In this document: one piece after another, positions 25,307-32,848 of the stretch
Numbering within the stretch: the first letter of the stretch is position 1
How the letters are laid out: each line of letters starts with the position of its first letter
DNA from: Gammaproteobacteria bacterium
Lineage (GTDB): Bacteria; Pseudomonadota; Gammaproteobacteria; Steroidobacterales; Steroidobacteraceae
Direction: 5' to 3'
Assembly: GCA_021773365.1 (NCBI GenBank)
Contig: JAJFKF010000033.1
Location: 1 to 32,848, forward strand
DNA: 32,848 bases
Made by a program: the position numbers and the translations under genes
Notes under the pieces: model-generated
The model's input: the letters and a program-made list of their open reading frames with translations, nothing else
Database searches by the model: none
Told to the model about the DNA's origin: nothing

Positions 25307-27121
25307 AACAGACTCGTTCTGTGCGCTGCGCAAGCCCAGGTAACGGCTGAACTCGACAGCAGGCATGGGTTTGGCAAACAGGTAGCCCTGGGCAAAATCG
25401 CAACCCAGCGCGCTGAGATGCTCCCGCTGCGCATCTGTCTCCACACCTTCAGCGACGCTTTGTTTTCCGAGGCTGCGGGCCATGCTGACCACGGCAGCCG
25501 CCACGGCGATCGCGTCGGGATCCGTCGGCAGCGCGGCGGTGAATGAGCGGTCGATTTTGACCAGCTGGATGGGGAAATGGCGCAGGCAGCTCAGTGAGGA
25601 CACGCCGGTGCCGAAATCATCCACTGCCAGGCGCACACCGGTCTCAGCCAGGGCGGCCAGTACGCCACCGGTGCGCTCCAGATCTCCGAGCAGTACTGTT
25701 TCTGGAAATTCCAGCTCCAGTGCAGACGCCGGCATGTCCCAGCGCAGCAGCGCATTGCGCACGGATTCGAGGAACTCGCGCTGGCGCAGCTGCTCGGCGG
25801 AGAGGTTCAGCGCCAGTCTCGGCGGGGCGGCACCCTGGCGACGCCATTCGGTGTACTGGCGGCAGACCTCGTTCAGTGCCCAGTTACCGATCTGCACAAT
25901 CAGCCCGCTTTCCTCCGCCACCGGCAGGAACTCGGCCGGTCCGCGTTGCCCGCGCTCCGGCGCATCCCAGCGGATCAACGCCTCAGCACCCGCCAGCGCG
26001 CCGCCATTCAGCTGCACCTGCGGCTGATAGTGCATCACGAACTGGCGTGCCTGCAGTGCACGAAACAAACCAGTCTCCAGGTGATTGCGCTCCAGTGCGC
26101 GAGTGTTCATGAATGATTCGTAGAACAGCACCCGGTTGCGGCCGCGTCGCTTGGCGCGGTACATGGCCGTATCAGCATTCTTGATCAGCTCTTCCGCTAC
26201 GGTGCCGTCCTGCGGCGAGATGGCCACGCCGATGCTGGCGCTCAACGTGTGCTCGCGCTGCTTCAATCGCAGCGGTTCCGCCAGTTCGCCCATGATGCGC
26301 TCTGCAATGCGTCCCGCGGACTCCGGACTGGCCAGCTGCGGCAGGATGACGACGAATTCATCCCCGCCCAGCCGTGCCACCGTATCGGTGTCCTTGATGA
26401 CCCGGCGCAACCGCTCGGCCGCCGTACGCAGCAGTTCATCGCCGGCGGCGTGACCCAGGGTGTCGTTGATGTGCTTGAACTGATCGAGATCGATGTACAA
26501 CAGACCCAGCAGCTCACCGGATCTTCCAGTGCGCACCAGTTCGTGATCCAGGCGGTCCTTGAACAGCTGACGGTTGGGCAAACCGGTCAGCGGGTCGTAG
26601 TAGGCCTGCTGATACAGCCGCTGTTCGCGCTCGAGGTTGGCCAGGGCCATGCCGAGCCGGCCCGCAAAGGCGTGCGCGATCTCCTGCTGGTCGGGTGAAA
26701 GCTCTTTGCCGACACGCAGCCCCAGTGCCATCACCGCGGCCATGCCGGCCGTGCTTTCGACGGGCTGGATGATGACGCGCTCCATGCCGCGTTTAGCCAG
26801 CGCGGCGGCGCAGGGGTGGTGCAGGATTGGACCGGTGAGTTCGACCGTCGAGCCGGCCTCTTCCACCGGATAATTTTGTGGCAGACAGATGCGTTCGATC
26901 TGGTGGGTGGCATCCTCGCCGACGCCGATGAACAGGCGGGCATTGTCCGGATCATCGCCGTCGATCAACAGGATGGCGGCGCCATCGCAGCCGACGACGC
27001 TGCGAATGCTGGTCATCAGCGCATCGACAATGTGCTCGATGCCACGGGCATCAAGTATGACCCGGTCGACTTCACTCAGAGCCGTCAGGGCGGCGAGTTG
27101 TGTCGTCAGTTGTTGTCCCAT
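25268..27121 (-). CDS. GAF-GGDEF-EAL cyclic-di-GMP signalling protein
   Basis: A 617-residue cytosolic protein. A GAF-like sensor (about 15-165) leads to a diguanylate cyclase domain (about 172-335) with LDQFKHINDTLGHAAGD and an intact GGDEF at 252-256. The usual RxxD inhibitory site is KDTD (243-246), so product inhibition may be weak. The EAL domain (about 348-600) keeps EALIRW (380-385), NLSAEQ, E474 in FPET, DDFGTG (501-506), K522 in KIDRSF, VAEGVET and the Gln in FAQGYLF. It therefore looks competent as a phosphodiesterase. The ATG at 27121 has AGGTGGAGG upstream. Both enzymatic domains appear intact, so the net direction of activity cannot be read from sequence. Confidence 0.92.
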   Translation of the reverse strand: MGQQLTTQLAALTALSEVDRVILDARGIEHIVDALMTSIRSVVGCDGAAILLIDGDDPDNARLFIGVGEDATHQIERICLPQNYPVEEAGSTVELTGPILHHPCAAALAKRGMERVIIQPVESTAGMAAVMALGLRVGKELSPDQQEIAHAFAGRLGMALANLEREQRLYQQAYYDPLTGLPNRQLFKDRLDHELVRTGRSGELLGLLYIDLDQFKHINDTLGHAAGDELLRTAAERLRRVIKDTDTVARLGGDEFVVILPQLASPESAGRIAERIMGELAEPLRLKQREHTLSASIGVAISPQDGTVAEELIKNADTAMYRAKRRGRNRVLFYESFMNTRALERNHLETGLFRALQARQFVMHYQPQVQLNGGALAGAEALIRWDAPERGQRGPAEFLPVAEESGLIVQIGNWALNEVCRQYTEWRRQGAAPPRLALNLSAEQLRQREFLESVRNALLRWDMPASALELEFPETVLLGDLERTGGVLAALAETGVRLAVDDFGTGVSSLSCLRHFPIQLVKIDRSFTAALPTDPDAIAVAAAVVSMARSLGKQSVAEGVETDAQREHLSALGCDFAQGYLFAKPMPAVEFSRYLGLRSAQNESVSAAVEELRQPGG

Positions 27122-27190
27122 GGCCTCCACCTGTCTGCGCCGCTGCCGCGGTCACCCTGCCAGCCGCCCGGCCGACATTAAGTCAAGCGT

Positions 27191-27253
27191 TCCACGATTG
27201 GCCGTGGAGGGCTGTGACCAACCCCTCAGTCCCCTGCGATGAGCCTGCGATGA
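27191..27253. promoter_or_regulatory. Inverted repeat and 11-bp-phased direct repeat upstream of the GGDEF-EAL gene
   Basis: TCCACG (27191-27196) pairs with CGTGGA (27203-27208) across ATTGGC. Further upstream of the gene, CCTGCGATGA occurs twice (27233-27242 and 27244-27253) with one base between copies, giving an 11-bp period or one helical turn. Both lie 70-130 bp upstream of the start at 27121. This is where a regulator site could be, but no known operator is recognised. Confidence 0.35.
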
Positions 27254-27306
27254 ACCTGAGAAGCACGGTAAAGCCCGCTTCAGCCTGCTGAGCCAATCGA
27301 CGGCGA

Positions 27307-27368
27307 AGCCGGAATAGACAGGAATTTCCGGATATTGCGAGGTCCGCGTCACAAACGGCATTCCGGCT
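27307..27368. other. Inverted repeat at the mnmG 3' end
   Basis: AGCCGGAAT (27307-27315) is the exact reverse complement of ATTCCGGCT (27360-27368), which touches the mnmG stop. A small GGAA-T-TTCC palindrome sits between them, and TGAGCC/GGCTCA extends the symmetry outward. It could terminate mnmG transcription or be a dispersed repeat. There is no T-run. Confidence 0.4.
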
Positions 27369-29113
27369 CAGGCAGCGCGGCCCCGCTTCTTCAGATGCAC
27401 CAGCAGAAGTGAAATGGCCACCGGGGTGACGCCGGGCACGCGCGCAGCCAGCCCCAGGGTTTCCGGACGCGACTCGCCGAGACGCTGACGCACTTCATGG
27501 GACAGGCCGGGTACCTGGCCGTAGTCGATGTCCGCCGGCAGGGCTGTGCCCTCATGGCGCCGCTGGCGGTCGATCTCATCGGTCTGGCGGCGGATGTAGC
27601 CGGCATAGCGCGCCTGCACATCGACCTGCAGCTGTGACTGCTCCAGCAGCCGCTCGTCGTCTTCCGCAACGCGCTCGCCGCGCCCGATCAATGTGCTCAG
27701 CACCTGCTTGCGTTCAAAGAAGTGCCAGCGCTCATCGTCCACCAGGCCCAGCTCTCTGCCCTTTGGCGTCAGGCGCAGGTCGGCATTGTCTTCACGCAGC
27801 AGCAAACGATATTCCGCGCGGCTGGTGAACATGCGGTACGGCTCGGGCGCGCCACGCGTCACCAGGTCATCGACCAGTACGCCGATGTACGCATCGCCGC
27901 GGCCGGGGTGCCACGGTTCGCGTTCGCCCGCCAGCAGCGCCGCGTTCAGTCCCGCCAGCAGTCCCTGCGCGGCGGCCTCCTCGTAGCCGGTGGTGCCGTT
28001 GATCTGGCCCGCGAGAAACAAACCACTGATGAACCGCGACTGCAGGCTGCGGTGCAGATCGCGCGGATCGAAGTAATCGTATTCGATGGCGTAGCCCGGC
28101 CGGGTGATGTGTGCCCGCTCAAAACCGCGGATGGTGCGGACAAATTCGAACTGTGCGTCGAACGGCAGGCTGGTGGAGATGCCGTTCGGGTACACCTCAT
28201 GCGTGGTCAGGCCTTCAGGCTCGACAAAAATCTGGTGCGAGGTCTTGTCGGCAAAACGGAATATCTTGTCTTCCACCGAAGGGCAGTAGCGCGGGCCGAC
28301 GCCCTCGATATTGCCGGTGAACATGGGCGAACGGTCAGTGGCCTGGCGGATGATCTGATGCGTGCGTTCGTTGGTGGCGGTGATGTGACACGGGGCCTGA
28401 CGTGGATGTTCACTGCGCGATCCGAGGAAGGAGAACACCGGGCGCGGTTCGTCGCTGTGCTGTTCGGTCATCACGCTGTAGTCGATGCTGCGTCCGTCAA
28501 TGCGTGGCGGCGTGCCGGTCTTCAGACGCCCGAAGCGCAGCGGCAGCTCGCGCAGGCGCGCGGCCAGGCGATTGGCGGGCGGGTCACCGGCGCGGCCGCC
28601 CTGATAACTTTCCAGGCCAATGTGGATCTTGCCGGCGAGGAAGGTGCCGACGGTGAGCACCACGGTGCGGGCGGTGAACTCGATGCCCGCCTGCGTGACG
28701 ACGCCGCTGACCCGTTCACCTTCGAGCTTCAGGTCGGCGACTTCCTGCTGGAACAGCGTCAGTCCCGGTTGGGTCTCCAGCATCGAGCGGATGGCCTGTC
28801 GGTACAGCTGCCGGTCCGCCTGTACGCGGGTGGCGCGCACGGCCGCACCCTTGCTGGCGTTGAGCGTGCGGAACTGGATACCGGCGCGATCGGCGGCGCG
28901 GGCCATGGCGCCGCCCAGGGCGTCTATCTCGCGGACCAGATGCCCCTTGCCGATGCCGCCGATGGCGGGATTGCAGCTCATCTGGCCCAGGGTCTCGATG
29001 CTGTGGGTCAGCAGCAGGGTACGCGCGCCCATGCGGGCTGCGGCCAAGGCGGCTTCGGTGCCGGCGTGGCCACCGCCTACTACGATGACATCGAAGGGGT
29101 CGGGGTAGCGCAT
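27368..29113 (-). CDS. mnmG: tRNA uridine-5-carboxymethylaminomethyl modification enzyme MnmG, shortened
   Basis: FAD-dependent partner of MnmE that installs the (carboxymethyl)aminomethyl group on wobble U34 of certain tRNAs. The N terminus [18 protein letters not shown] and [24 protein letters not shown] are canonical. So are the cysteine motif RYCPSVEDK (C277), [13 protein letters not shown] and the C-terminal [12 protein letters not shown] and [20 protein letters not shown]. The product is 581 residues against about 629 in E. coli. The loss is internal, between RWHFFERKQ (462-470) and DDERLLEQ (485-492), where about 45 residues including the conserved RRPE-type helix are missing. No frameshift is seen. 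mnmE and rsmG are not adjacent. The ATG at 29113 matches the usual N terminus. Confidence 0.93.
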   Translation of the reverse strand: MRYPDPFDVIVVGGGHAGTEAALAAARMGARTLLLTHSIETLGQMSCNPAIGGIGKGHLVREIDALGGAMARAADRAGIQFRTLNASKGAAVRATRVQADRQLYRQAIRSMLETQPGLTLFQQEVADLKLEGERVSGVVTQAGIEFTARTVVLTVGTFLAGKIHIGLESYQGGRAGDPPANRLAARLRELPLRFGRLKTGTPPRIDGRSIDYSVMTEQHSDEPRPVFSFLGSRSEHPRQAPCHITATNERTHQIIRQATDRSPMFTGNIEGVGPRYCPSVEDKIFRFADKTSHQIFVEPEGLTTHEVYPNGISTSLPFDAQFEFVRTIRGFERAHITRPGYAIEYDYFDPRDLHRSLQSRFISGLFLAGQINGTTGYEEAAAQGLLAGLNAALLAGEREPWHPGRGDAYIGVLVDDLVTRGAPEPYRMFTSRAEYRLLLREDNADLRLTPKGRELGLVDDERWHFFERKQVLSTLIGRGERVAEDDERLLEQSQLQVDVQARYAGYIRRQTDEIDRQRRHEGTALPADIDYGQVPGLSHEVRQRLGESRPETLGLAARVPGVTPVAISLLLVHLKKRGRAA

Positions 29114-29141
29114 GAAAAGTGGCGCAAGAAAAGGGGCGCGG

Positions 29142-29171
29142 ATTTTAGCGCGGATCTTGCGGTGGACCCAA
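29142..29171 (-). promoter_or_regulatory. Putative sigma-70-type promoter of mnmG
   Basis: On the minus strand TTGGGT (29171-29166) and TAAAAT (29147-29142) are separated by 18 bases, and the -10 lies 28 bases upstream of the mnmG ATG. The -10 matches consensus at 5 of 6 positions and the -35 is weak. The spacing supports a real promoter. Confidence 0.4.
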
Positions 29172-29286
29172 TTATTGAAGATCGGGGAAGGGCGGCTGCG
29201 GGGCAGTCCCGAGGACAGGAGAAGCTGACCGGCTGGATGAGAGGGGATTGGGGCTGATGAAGAGCGTTAATGGCGATTTCGTCGGG

Positions 29287-29292
29287 TAATAT
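29287..29292 (+). promoter_or_regulatory. Possible -10 element of the S33 peptidase operon
   Basis: TAATAT ends 6 bases before the ATG at 29299, and no ribosome-binding site is visible. The arrangement (AT-rich hexamer, CGCGCC, ATG) resembles that before uvrD and suggests a leaderless transcript. No clear -35 was found. Confidence 0.3.
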
Positions 29293-29298
29293 CGCGCC

Positions 29299-30825
29299 AT
29301 GCTGAATCGTGCTGCGCGCGGGTATTCGATCAGGGGCATTGGAACGGGTCCGGCCGTGGTTGTGGCCCTGGTTCTGGCACTGCTGGCTGCCGCGGGGATT
29401 CGGGGGGAATCGGTGCCTGCAGCGGAGTCGGCGCTGGAGCTGGTGGATTGCCGGCTGCAGCATCCTGAGCGGTTGCAGTCGGTGGCCGCGCGCTGCGGCT
29501 TTCTGGAAGTCGCGGAGAATCCGGATGAACCGGCCGGCAAGCGCATCCGGCTCAAGGTGGCCGTGGTGCCGGCCGTCGATCACAGCGGGCCGGGAGATCC
29601 CTTGTTTGTGCTGGCGGGTGGCCCGGGACAGGCGGCCAGTGAGTTCTACACCATGCTGGCCGGAGCATTCGCCGAGGTGCGGCGCAGCCGGGATATCGTG
29701 CTGGTGGATCAGCGCGGTACCGGAGAGTCCAACGCGCTGAGCTGTCCGTTTCCGGAAGAAGACGAGATGTCGGAGATGTCCGGAGAGCAGATCCGCGCGC
29801 TCACCCAACGCTGCCTGGAGGCGCTGTCCGGCGATCCGCGTTTCTACACCACCACCGTGGCGGTGCAGGATCTGGAGCGGGTGCGCGCGGCGCTGGGTTA
29901 CGGGCAGATCAATCTGTACGGGGTGTCCTACGGCACACGCGTGGCGCAGCACTATCTGCGCCGCTTTCCTGAGCAGGTGCGCGCCATCGTGCTGGACGGT
30001 GTTGTGCCACCGGGACAGATTCTGGGTGTGGACAGCGCCCTGCAGGCGCAGCGGGCACTGGACCTGATTCTGGAACGCTGCCGCAGCGCCAGCGCCTGTC
30101 ACAAGGCCTTTCCCGACCCGGCGGCGGATCTGCAGAAGCTGCAGAAGGCGCTGGGTCGCGCACCCGCCGAGGTGACATTTGCCGATCCGGTGACCGCGGC
30201 AGTGAAGACCACTCCGGTGCAGCTGATGGACGTGCAGATGGCGGTGCGGCTGCTCAGCTACAACGCCAGCCAGGCGGCGCTGCTGCCGCTGCTGCTGCAT
30301 GAGGGCGCGACGCGCGGCAATCTGGCCCCACTGGCGGCGCAGTCGCAGATGATTCAGCAGCAGCTCGGTGATTCACTGAGCGTTGGCATGCACAACGCGG
30401 TGGTGTGCACCGAGGATGCCCCGTACTTTGACGACTCAAGGATTAACCGCGCAGCGCTGGAACGCAGCTACCTCGGACCGCTGCAACTCGATGTGCTCAG
30501 ACAAACCTGCGCGATCTGGCCGCGCGGCGTAATCGATGATGACTTCCACGAATCCCTGGATTCGCAGGTGCCGGCGCTGCTGCTGTCCGGCTCGGCCGAC
30601 CCGGTAACGCCGCCTGCGTACGCGGAACAGGCCTTGCAGGGCCTGCACAACGCCCGGCATATCGTCATGGAGGGGCAGGGCCACGGGCAGATCACCATCG
30701 GCTGCATGCCACGGCTGGTCGCACGTTTCATCGATCGCGGCAGCCTGGAGGGACTGGATGTGTCCTGTGCCCGCGAGGCGCGGGCAGCACCGTTCTTTGT
30801 TTCCTTTTCCGGGCCGGCGCCGTGA
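29299..30825 (+). CDS. Exported S33-type alpha/beta hydrolase (tripeptidyl aminopeptidase-like)
   Basis: A 508-residue protein with an N-terminal hydrophobic segment (about 15-35) after basic residues, so a signal peptide or membrane anchor is likely and the body should be periplasmic. The alpha/beta hydrolase fold has GGPGQAA (107-113) as the oxyanion loop, VDQRGTGES, nucleophile S210 in GVSYG, acid D434 in SGSADPVTPP and H462 in GQGHGQ. A TAP-like C-terminal region carries several cysteines that may form disulfides. Family relatives release peptides or amino acids from N termini, or act as esterases. The stop overlaps the GTG of the ABC ATPase, so it is coupled to a transporter. The substrate is unknown. 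Confidence 0.9.
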   Translation: MLNRAARGYSIRGIGTGPAVVVALVLALLAAAGIRGESVPAAESALELVDCRLQHPERLQSVAARCGFLEVAENPDEPAGKRIRLKVAVVPAVDHSGPGDPLFVLAGGPGQAASEFYTMLAGAFAEVRRSRDIVLVDQRGTGESNALSCPFPEEDEMSEMSGEQIRALTQRCLEALSGDPRFYTTTVAVQDLERVRAALGYGQINLYGVSYGTRVAQHYLRRFPEQVRAIVLDGVVPPGQILGVDSALQAQRALDLILERCRSASACHKAFPDPAADLQKLQKALGRAPAEVTFADPVTAAVKTTPVQLMDVQMAVRLLSYNASQAALLPLLLHEGATRGNLAPLAAQSQMIQQQLGDSLSVGMHNAVVCTEDAPYFDDSRINRAALERSYLGPLQLDVLRQTCAIWPRGVIDDDFHESLDSQVPALLLSGSADPVTPPAYAEQALQGLHNARHIVMEGQGHGQITIGCMPRLVARFIDRGSLEGLDVSCAREARAAPFFVSFSGPAP

Positions 30826-31553
30826 TCGGCATCGAGGGACTGAGCAAGTCCTTCGGTACGGTACAGGCCGTGCGCGAGGTGTCCTTCAGCGCGGCGGACG
30901 GGCGCATCACCGGCCTGCTCGGTCCCAATGGCGCCGGCAAGTCCACCACGCTGCGAATACTCAGCACGCTGCTGGCGCCGCAGACGGGAACCTGCCGCAT
31001 TGACGGCCACGACATCCGCACCGAGCCGGTCGAAGCGCGGCGCCGGATCGGCGTACTGCCGCACGGCAGCGGTCTGTATCCGAATCTGACCGGCTTCGAG
31101 AACATCCGCTACTTCGGCCGCCTGCACGGACTGCGCGACGAACAGATTGAACAACGCTTCGCGCAACTCGACCAGCAGCTTGGCCTCGCCGCCTTCGCGC
31201 AGCGACGCGCCAAGGGCTACTCGCACGGGCAGCGGCTGAAGGTGGCCATTGCGCGGGCGCTGGTACACAGCCCGCGCAACCTGGTACTCGATGAACCGAC
31301 AAACGGACTGGACGTGATGGCCACGCGCGCACTGCGCACACTGCTGCTGGACCTGCGCGCGGCCGGACAGTGCATCCTGTTCTCCAGCCATGTGATGCAG
31401 GAAGTCGCCTCGCTGTGCGATCACATCGTCATCATCGCCGGCGGCACGGTGGTGGCGCAGGGCAGCCCCGATGAAATCCAGGCCCGCACCGGCGCGGCCA
31501 GCCTGGAGGACGCCTTTGTCGCCGCCATCGGCAGCACCGAGGGGCTGGAATGA
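30822..31553 (+). CDS. ABC transporter ATP-binding protein, NatA-like
   Basis: Cytosolic ATPase subunit of an ABC exporter, 243 residues. Walker A GPNGAGKST is at 34-42 (K40). A NatA-like GVLPHGSGLYPNLTGFENI region stands where the Q-loop falls, lacking the usual Gln. The signature is YSHGQ (133-137), Walker B is LVLDEPTNGLD (154-164), and the switch His is H190 in SSHVMQE. The start is a GTG overlapping the hydrolase stop (GTGA). Its own stop overlaps the permease ATG. The closest group I recognise is NatA (sodium export), but substrate assignment from sequence alone is unsafe. Confidence 0.92.
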   Translation: MIGIEGLSKSFGTVQAVREVSFSAADGRITGLLGPNGAGKSTTLRILSTLLAPQTGTCRIDGHDIRTEPVEARRRIGVLPHGSGLYPNLTGFENIRYFGRLHGLRDEQIEQRFAQLDQQLGLAAFAQRRAKGYSHGQRLKVAIARALVHSPRNLVLDEPTNGLDVMATRALRTLLLDLRAAGQCILFSSHVMQEVASLCDHIVIIAGGTVVAQGSPDEIQARTGAASLEDAFVAAIGSTEGLE

Positions 31554-32731
31554 TGCGCACCATCGGCGTGGTCTGGCTGAAGGAAGTGATCGAGAACGCC
31601 CGCGACCGGCGCACGCTGCTGTCGGCGCTGCTGTTCGGCCCCCTGTTCGGACCGGCCCTGTTCGCGGTGATGATGACGCTGATGCTCGACCGCGTGGTCA
31701 CGCAGGCCGACGAGGACGTGAAACTGGTGATCAGCGCCGGCGAGCGCGCGCCCAATCTGCTGTCATTTCTGGAGCAGCATGGCGTGCTGATCGAACACGT
31801 CGATCTGGACGCCGAGGCCGCCGAGCGCGCCGTGCGTGCGGACCGGCACGGCATGGTGCTGCTGATACCGGAGGAGTTTCCGCAGCGCTTCAGCGCCGGC
31901 CAGCCGGCACCGGTGCAGCTGTTCGCGGACAATTCCGACCAGGCCAACGCCAAGTACGCCGGCCGCATTCGCGCCCTGCTCGAGGGCTACGCCTCGCAAC
32001 TCGGCACAACACGTCTGCTGGCGCGCGGCATCCACCCGCTGGTGACCCGGCCCGTGGTGGTCGACAACGTCGATGTCTCCACACCCGCGGGACGCTCGGT
32101 CATGGTGCTGGGGATGATGACGTACTTCATTCTGTTCTCCATGCTCATGGGCGGCCTGTACCTGACCATCGACGCCACGGCCGGCGAACGCGAACGCGGC
32201 TCACTGGAAGTGCTGTTCACCGCACCGGCGCCGCGGCAGTCGCTGATCTACGGCAAGATCCTCGCCGCCTGCGCCTACATGCTGGTTTCCCTGGCCATCA
32301 CCCTGGCCGCCTTCGGCATCAGTTTCTCCTTCGTGCCGCTGGAATCACTGGGCATGTCGGCCAACCTCACCCCGGCCGTGTTTCTCAAGCTCTTCGCCAT
32401 TGCCGCGCCCTTCACCCTGTTCGGCGCCGCACTGATGACCGTGGTGGCCTCCTTCACGCGCACCTACAAGGAAGCGCAGAGCTACCTCACCATGGTGCTG
32501 CTCATCCCCACCCTGCCCATCCTGTTCGCCGGGTTGTATTCACTCAAATCCGGTGACGCCCTCATGGCCGTGCCCAGCCTCGGCCAGCATCTGCTGATGA
32601 CCTCGGTGCTGCGCGACGAAGCCCTGTCCATGCTGCATGTGGCGATCTCGGCGGGCACGACCCTGGCCGGCGGGCTGCTGCTGGCCTGGCTGGCCGGGCT
32701 GCTATACCGGCGCGAGGCCATTCTGGGTTGA
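31550..32731 (+). CDS. ABC-2 type permease, NatB-like
   Basis: Membrane subunit of the same exporter, 393 residues. A first helix (about 22-46) is followed by a large extracytoplasmic domain (about 50-180), as in NatB/YhaP-type ABC-2 permeases. About five further helices come from residue 185 on, including the GERERGSLEVLFTAPAPRQSLIYGK coupling segment and FTRTYKEAQSY. The ATG at 31550 overlaps the ATPase stop (ATGA); a second ATG follows at once. Paired with the ATPase it forms an exporter, possibly acting with the coupled exported peptidase. Confidence 0.9.
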   Translation: MMRTIGVVWLKEVIENARDRRTLLSALLFGPLFGPALFAVMMTLMLDRVVTQADEDVKLVISAGERAPNLLSFLEQHGVLIEHVDLDAEAAERAVRADRHGMVLLIPEEFPQRFSAGQPAPVQLFADNSDQANAKYAGRIRALLEGYASQLGTTRLLARGIHPLVTRPVVVDNVDVSTPAGRSVMVLGMMTYFILFSMLMGGLYLTIDATAGERERGSLEVLFTAPAPRQSLIYGKILAACAYMLVSLAITLAAFGISFSFVPLESLGMSANLTPAVFLKLFAIAAPFTLFGAALMTVVASFTRTYKEAQSYLTMVLLIPTLPILFAGLYSLKSGDALMAVPSLGQHLLMTSVLRDEALSMLHVAISAGTTLAGGLLLAWLAGLLYRREAILG

Positions 32732-32745
32732 AGGTCCCGCCGGTT

Positions 32746-32848
32746 GCGGGTGGGGAAGGGGTTTTCCGGGCCGCCGTAAATACGGCCCTGTAGGCTTCGG
32801 GAAAAACATCCTGTTTTTCACGACCCGGAAAACCCCTTCCCCACCCAC
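32746..32848 (+). repeat. Complete structured palindromic repeat
   Basis: A 103-bp element after the permease gene. Its 25-base terminal arms (32746-32770 and 32824-32848) are inverted copies matching at 24 positions, with core GGGGAAGGGG/CCCCTTCCCC. Between them are two further perfect hairpins: GCCGTA-AA-TACGGC (32773-32786) and GAAAAACA-TCC-TGTTTTTC (32801-32819), giving a cloverleaf-like fold. The left window edge has a partial copy in the same orientation. It may be a REP/MITE-like dispersed element. The arm may extend past the window end, and no transposase is seen. Confidence 0.8.

Noticed and set aside
27600-27760. A frameshift in mnmG as the cause of the missing segment
   Set aside because: The frame is continuous and the distance between conserved blocks is simply shorter. 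The missing residues are not encoded in another frame.
27722-29257. A 511-codon open frame antisense to mnmG
   Set aside because: It is the complement of a highly conserved MnmG sequence and shows no protein family features.
32746-32848. Mobile element bounded by the two repeats (a 32-kb composite unit)
   Set aside because: The genes between them are core chromosomal genes with no transposase or integrase. Same-family repeats at the window edges are more simply explained as dispersed copies.
1-32848. CRISPR array, tRNA or rRNA genes, prophage or toxin-antitoxin genes
   Set aside because: I found no spaced identical repeats, no cloverleaf tRNA with a plausible anticodon arm, and no phage or toxin family motifs.

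Overview
This window is ordinary-looking, high-GC chromosomal DNA from a gammaproteobacterium. It carries a bioF-bioH-bioC-bioD cluster, a Pseudomonas-style aa3 cytochrome c oxidase operon, trkA/trkH, uvrD and mnmG. I cannot name the genus. I see no phage, insertion sequence, CRISPR array, tRNA or rRNA. Coding density is high, and many neighbouring genes overlap by 4 bp (ATGA or GTGA), so most of the window falls into translationally coupled operons.

Layout. (1) 1-60: truncated copy of a structured repeat. (2) 232-3841 (+): biotin genes bioF, bioH, bioC, bioD; bioB is not in the window. (3) 3851-4738 (-): a PH-like/zinc-ribbon membrane protein of unknown role, followed by a 310-bp divergent intergenic region with a strong hairpin at 4848-4913. 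(4) 5049-12705: the terminal oxidase operon, consisting of coxB, coxA, a 36-residue membrane ORF, ctaG, coxC, surf1, a Sco-like assembly protein, ctaA and ctaB; a small DUF2909-type gene lies on the opposite strand inside it. (5) 12793-16543 (-): a three-gene signalling operon, with a LOV-like PAS histidine kinase, a REC-HDOD regulator and a REC regulator with a degenerate HD domain. (6) 16701-18210: an AI-2E/PerM family membrane protein (+) facing a MAPEG family protein (-). (7) 18328-25306 (+): uvrD, trkA, trkH, then TRAP transporter subunits dctQ and dctM with no binding protein. (8) 25268-29113 (-): a GAF-GGDEF-EAL protein and a shortened mnmG. (9) 29299-32731 (+): an exported S33-type peptidase coupled to a NatA/NatB-like ABC transporter. 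(10) 32746-32848: a full copy of the structured repeat, in the same orientation as the one at the left edge.

The biotin genes make the pimeloyl chain (BioC, BioH) and then close the rings (BioF, BioD). The cox block encodes three oxidase subunits plus heme A synthesis (CtaB, CtaA), copper delivery to CuB (CtaG) and assembly factors. The most unusual items are the repeat family with apparent compensatory stem changes, the kinase with two regulators (LOV-like sensor lacking its photoactive cysteine; one HD output degenerate), an MnmG lacking about 45 residues of its C-terminal helical region, and several structured intergenic elements.
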